Of a DNA stretch of 64,000 nucleotides, positions 61,423 to 64,000 are shown piece after piece (the stretch's first letter is position 1; each line of letters starts with the position of its first letter). The translations under genes and the position numbers were made by a program. The notes under the pieces were generated by a model. The model did not search any database. It was not told the DNA's origin and was given only the letters and a program-made list of their open reading frames with translations. Origin of the DNA: Mesorhizobium sp. NZP2298 (GTDB lineage Bacteria > Pseudomonadota > Alphaproteobacteria > Rhizobiales > Rhizobiaceae); NCBI RefSeq assembly GCF_013170825.1, contig NZ_CP033365.1, forward strand, positions 2,182,001-2,246,000, written 5' to 3'.

Positions 61423-61797
61423 TCAGCCGTTCGGGTAATAACCGCCATCGGCGCCGTCGCCGATGTAGGTGCCGCCGCCTGAATCGGTTTGCAGTTGCTG
61501 ATCCAGCCTCTCGATCTGGCCGAGCAAGCTCTGGTATGCATCGCCACCCGTGGCCGAGCGATGGATGCTGTCGGCCCGCATCATCAGATCGTGCTCCTGC
61601 TCAGGGGTGATCGCCTTTGCCTCCATTGCCTCGACAATCCCCTGCTTCACGCCCTGCAACTGATCCAGGACCACCCGTGCCTCGACGGACATGCCGCCGG
61701 GTTTGACCCGGTGGCGATGCACCGCGTAGGCACTCGATAGTGGCACCGCCGCCAGGAGCGATGCGATTGCTATGATCTTTGGTGTGAAACCGCGCAT
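61423..61797 (-). CDS. Small secreted protein, function unknown
   Basis: 124 aa from the ATG at 61797, preceded by GGGAGG at 7 bases. Signal peptide: MRGFTPKIIAIASLLAAVPL, likely cut after SSAYA. The mature part (about 100 aa) has a predicted helical stretch (EARVVLDQLQGVKQGIVEAM, PEQEHDLMMRADSIHRS, YQSLLGQIERLDQQL) and a Gly/Tyr-rich tail (GGGTYIGDGADGGYYPNG). No cysteine or known domain. It is likely periplasmic. It lies between the relic region and the RND pump gene on the minus strand with 194 bases to the latter's stop. Confidence 0.72.
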   Translation of the reverse strand: MRGFTPKIIAIASLLAAVPLSSAYAVHRHRVKPGGMSVEARVVLDQLQGVKQGIVEAMEAKAITPEQEHDLMMRADSIHRSATGGDAYQSLLGQIERLDQQLQTDSGGGTYIGDGADGGYYPNG

Positions 61798-61991
61798 GGT
61801 CGCGCCTCCCTTCAACGGGAAAGCGGTAAGGTTATCGCTTTCCGATCGCGGGCGATCTGCTCCCGTCGCGTCGTGATGATCCTGTCATCGCCGGCGGATC
61901 GTGACCCGCATAGTCGATATAGGGATGTTCCGGAGCCTGGCACGACAGAGAACGGAAAGTTGACAGCTTGTGATCGGCGAGGTGAGCCGGC

Positions 61992-64000
61992 TCACTCCCC
62001 GGCTTGCACAGTTGGTTGCCGGGGATACCGTGCCCGCCACCGTAATTGCCTGCACCAGAGACTGAAGCGGTCGACATAGATGTAGATGACCGGCGTCGTG
62101 TAGAGGGTCAGGATCTGGCTCAGGATCAGGCCGCCGACGATGGCGATGCCAAGCGGCTGGCGCAGTTCCGCGCCCTCGCCAAGGCCGATCGCCAATGGCA
62201 CGGCGCCGAACAATGCCGCCATGGTCGTCATCATGATCGGGCGAAAGCGCAGCAGGCACGCCTGGTAGATGGCGTCGTGGGCCGGCTTGCCTTCGTTGCG
62301 TTCCGCAGCCAGCGCGAAGTCGATCATCATGATCGCGTTCTTCTTGACGATGCCAATCAGGAGGATGATGCCGATCAGCGCCATGATCGAGAACTCGATG
62401 TTGAACAGGGTCAGCGCCAGCAAGGCGCCGACACCGGCCGAGGGCAAGGTCGACAGAATGGTCAGCGGGTGGGCGTAACTCTCGTAGAGAATGCCGAGCA
62501 CGACATAGACGGCAATCAGCGCGGCGAGGATCAGCAGCGGCTGATCAGAGAGCGAATCCTGGAAGACACGCGCCGTGCCCTGGAAACTGCCATGGATGGT
62601 GGCCGGCATGCCGATGCGGTCGGCCGCCGCATTGATGGCAGCGATGCCTTCGCTGAGCGCGACGCCAGGCGCCAGGTTGAACGACAGGGTGGTGGCGACG
62701 AACAGGCCCTGGTGGTTGACCGACAGCGGCGTGCTGCCGGGGCCGTAATGCGCGAAGGCCGACAGCGGCACCATGGTCTCGGCTCCGGTGCTGACCGCCG
62801 ATCCGGTCGAAGCCGCCGTCCTGCCGGTGCTGGTTATGGAATTGTTGGCCTGGTTGCGCGCCGCGTCGGCGGCGATCGACTGGGCCGAGGCGGACTGGCC
62901 TGTCGCAACGAATGTGCCGGCGACCGCGTTGCTGGCCTGCGAACCATGCACCGAGCCACCGGAGGTGCTGACATAGACCTTGTTCAGCGCGTCCGGGTTC
63001 TGCCAGTATTGCGGCGCCACCTCCATGATGACGTGGTACTGGTTGCGCGCCACGTAGATAGTCGACACCTGGCGCTGCCCGAAGGCGTCGTAGAGCGTGT
63101 TGTCGATCTGGCTGGCCGATATGCCGAGGCGCGTCGCCGTATCACGGTCGATGGTGACGTCGGCTTCCAGGCCTTTGTTCTGCTGGTCAGAGTTGACGTC
63201 GTTGAGCCTGGGCTCGGTTTGCAGCGCGGCCGCGAGCTTCGGTGCCCACTCCGCCAGCTGGTCGAAACTGTCGCCCTGCAATGTGTACTGGTATTGCGCG
63301 TTCGACTGACGCCCGCCGACGCGGATATCCTGCACCGCCTGCAGGAACAGCGTGGCGCCCGGCACATCAGCCAGTTCGCGCCGCAGCCTGGCGATGACCT
63401 GGTCGGCGGAGACCTTGCGATCCGCCAGCGGCTTCAGCGAAACGAACATGAAGCCGGAATTGGTCTGGCCGCCCCCGGTGAAGCCGACGGCGGTGTCGAC
63501 GGCTGGATCCTTGCCGATTATGGCCGCGTACTGGCTGAGCTTCTGCGACATCGACTGGAAAGAGGTTGCCTGGTCGGCCTGGATCGAGCCGGTCAGCCGT
63601 CCGGTGTCCTGCTGCGGGAAGAAGCCTTTTGGGATGGTGACATAAAGATAGCCATTGAGGCAGAGCGTTGCCGCCAGCACCGCCATGATCAGCAGCGGAT
63701 TGTCGAGCGCCCAGGACAGCGACCGGCGGTAGAAGCCCAGCATGCCCTCGAAGATACGCTCGCTGAAGCGGTAGAGCCGGCCGTGTTCGCGTTCTCCCTC
63801 AGGGCGAAGCAGGATCGAGCACATCATCGGCGTGGTGGTTAGCGAGATTGCGAGCGAGACCAGGATCGCCGCCGACAGCGTGATGGCGAATTCGCGGAAC
63901 AGCCGTCCGACGATGCCGCCCATCAGCAGGATCGGGATGAAGACGGCGATCAGCGACAGGCTCATCGACAGCACCGTGAAGCCGACTTCCTGGGAGCCCT
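61992..64000 (-). CDS. RND-family efflux pump permease, MdtB/MdtC type (3' part only)
   Basis: 669 codons are present; the 5' end lies beyond the right edge, since the frame stays open to position 64000 and family members have about 1,040 residues. The visible part starts inside the first membrane half ([40 protein letters not shown]) and continues through the periplasmic loop ([20 protein letters not shown]) and last helices ([40 protein letters not shown]). The motif [15 protein letters not shown] is typical of MdtB/MdtC proteins. It exports hydrophobic compounds by proton exchange together with a membrane fusion protein not visible here. An extra Ala/Ser/Thr-rich stretch ([38 protein letters not shown]) interrupts the periplasmic domain. 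Confidence 0.9.
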   Translation of the reverse strand, partial: GSQEVGFTVLSMSLSLIAVFIPILLMGGIVGRLFREFAITLSAAILVSLAISLTTTPMMCSILLRPEGEREHGRLYRFSERIFEGMLGFYRRSLSWALDNPLLIMAVLAATLCLNGYLYVTIPKGFFPQQDTGRLTGSIQADQATSFQSMSQKLSQYAAIIGKDPAVDTAVGFTGGGQTNSGFMFVSLKPLADRKVSADQVIARLRRELADVPGATLFLQAVQDIRVGGRQSNAQYQYTLQGDSFDQLAEWAPKLAAALQTEPRLNDVNSDQQNKGLEADVTIDRDTATRLGISASQIDNTLYDAFGQRQVSTIYVARNQYHVIMEVAPQYWQNPDALNKVYVSTSGGSVHGSQASNAVAGTFVATGQSASAQSIAADAARNQANNSITSTGRTAASTGSAVSTGAETMVPLSAFAHYGPGSTPLSVNHQGLFVATTLSFNLAPGVALSEGIAAINAAADRIGMPATIHGSFQGTARVFQDSLSDQPLLILAALIAVYVVLGILYESYAHPLTILSTLPSAGVGALLALTLFNIEFSIMALIGIILLIGIVKKNAIMMIDFALAAERNEGKPAHDAIYQACLLRFRPIMMTTMAALFGAVPLAIGLGEGAELRQPLGIAIVGGLILSQILTLYTTPVIYIYVDRFSLWCRQLRWRARYPRQPTVQAGE

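Noticed and set aside
61025..61438. 137-codon plus-strand frame
   Set aside because: No ribosome site, composition changes midway and no recognisable domain; treated as part of a possible relic region rather than a gene.
1..64000. CRISPR arrays, tRNA or rRNA genes, insertion sequences, prophage
   Set aside because: Looked for by eye on both strands; no regular direct-repeat array, cloverleaf with CCA-like end, transposase motif or phage structural gene was seen.

Overview
The window is a GC-rich alphaproteobacterial chromosome segment, most likely from Mesorhizobium or a close relative (Hyphomicrobiales/Phyllobacteriaceae). The left 31 kb is a rhizobial flagellar regulon with group-specific hallmarks: the LuxR-type pair visN/visR, the orphan regulator rem (ftcR), the periplasmic motor protein motC and its chaperone motE, fliK in the position once called motD, and a DUF1217 protein beside flgF. 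No rRNA, tRNA, CRISPR array, insertion sequence or phage gene was seen.

Layout, 1-31 kb. Minus strand, in transcription order: DUF1217-flgF-fliI-orf-flgB-flgC-fliE-flgG-flgA-flgI-motE-flgH-fliL-fliP (23953 to 13453), then two tandem flagellin genes with matching terminators, then fliF-fliH-like-motB-motC-fliK-lytic transglycosylase-rem-flgE-flgK-flgL (10736 to the left edge). Plus strand, divergent from DUF1217: motA-fliM-fliN-fliG-flhB-orf (24115 to 29023). visN-visR close the region on the minus strand. Rod, hook, rings, export gate and ATPase, switch complex, stators, filament and the VisNR-Rem cascade are therefore together. flgD, fliQ, fliR and flhA are not in the window.

Layout, 31-46 kb. 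A polyamine or amide-utilisation neighbourhood holds an acetylpolyamine amidohydrolase of the histone-deacetylase fold, a TetR regulator, a divergent YtcJ-type amidohydrolase, a PotABCD-type spermidine/putrescine ABC importer and two tandem paralogous serine hydrolases of the class C beta-lactamase/NylB fold. Next come tex, a LysR regulator and the divergent glutaryl-CoA dehydrogenase gene gcdH.

Layout, 46-58.6 kb. A transglutaminase-DUF2126 fusion, a circularly permuted ATP-grasp/alpha-E protein and a second transglutaminase form a widely conserved but functionally unassigned set, probably a peptide ligase/peptidase system. A mosaic of three palindromic elements interrupts it. Then follow a family 2 glycosyltransferase, a type IB topoisomerase, a DGPF/YCII protein coupled to an ECF42-type sigma factor, and an ALDH7-type aldehyde dehydrogenase.

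Layout, 58.6-64 kb. Two tandem 30-codon genes (58642-58734 and 58799-58891, minus strand) encode nearly identical peptides with a YxxPxL leader motif and a C-terminal Cys-x4-Cys. They look like precursors of a ribosomally made, modified peptide (RiPP). Just upstream on the same strand lie two paralogous proteins, each with two winged-helix-like segments. This pairing of duplicated peptide and duplicated regulator is the strongest candidate for an undescribed system. A probable relic region, a small secreted protein and the 3' part of an RND efflux pump gene end the window.

Motifs, starts and hairpins were read by eye; family names rest on recognised sequence motifs and gene order, not on database searches.
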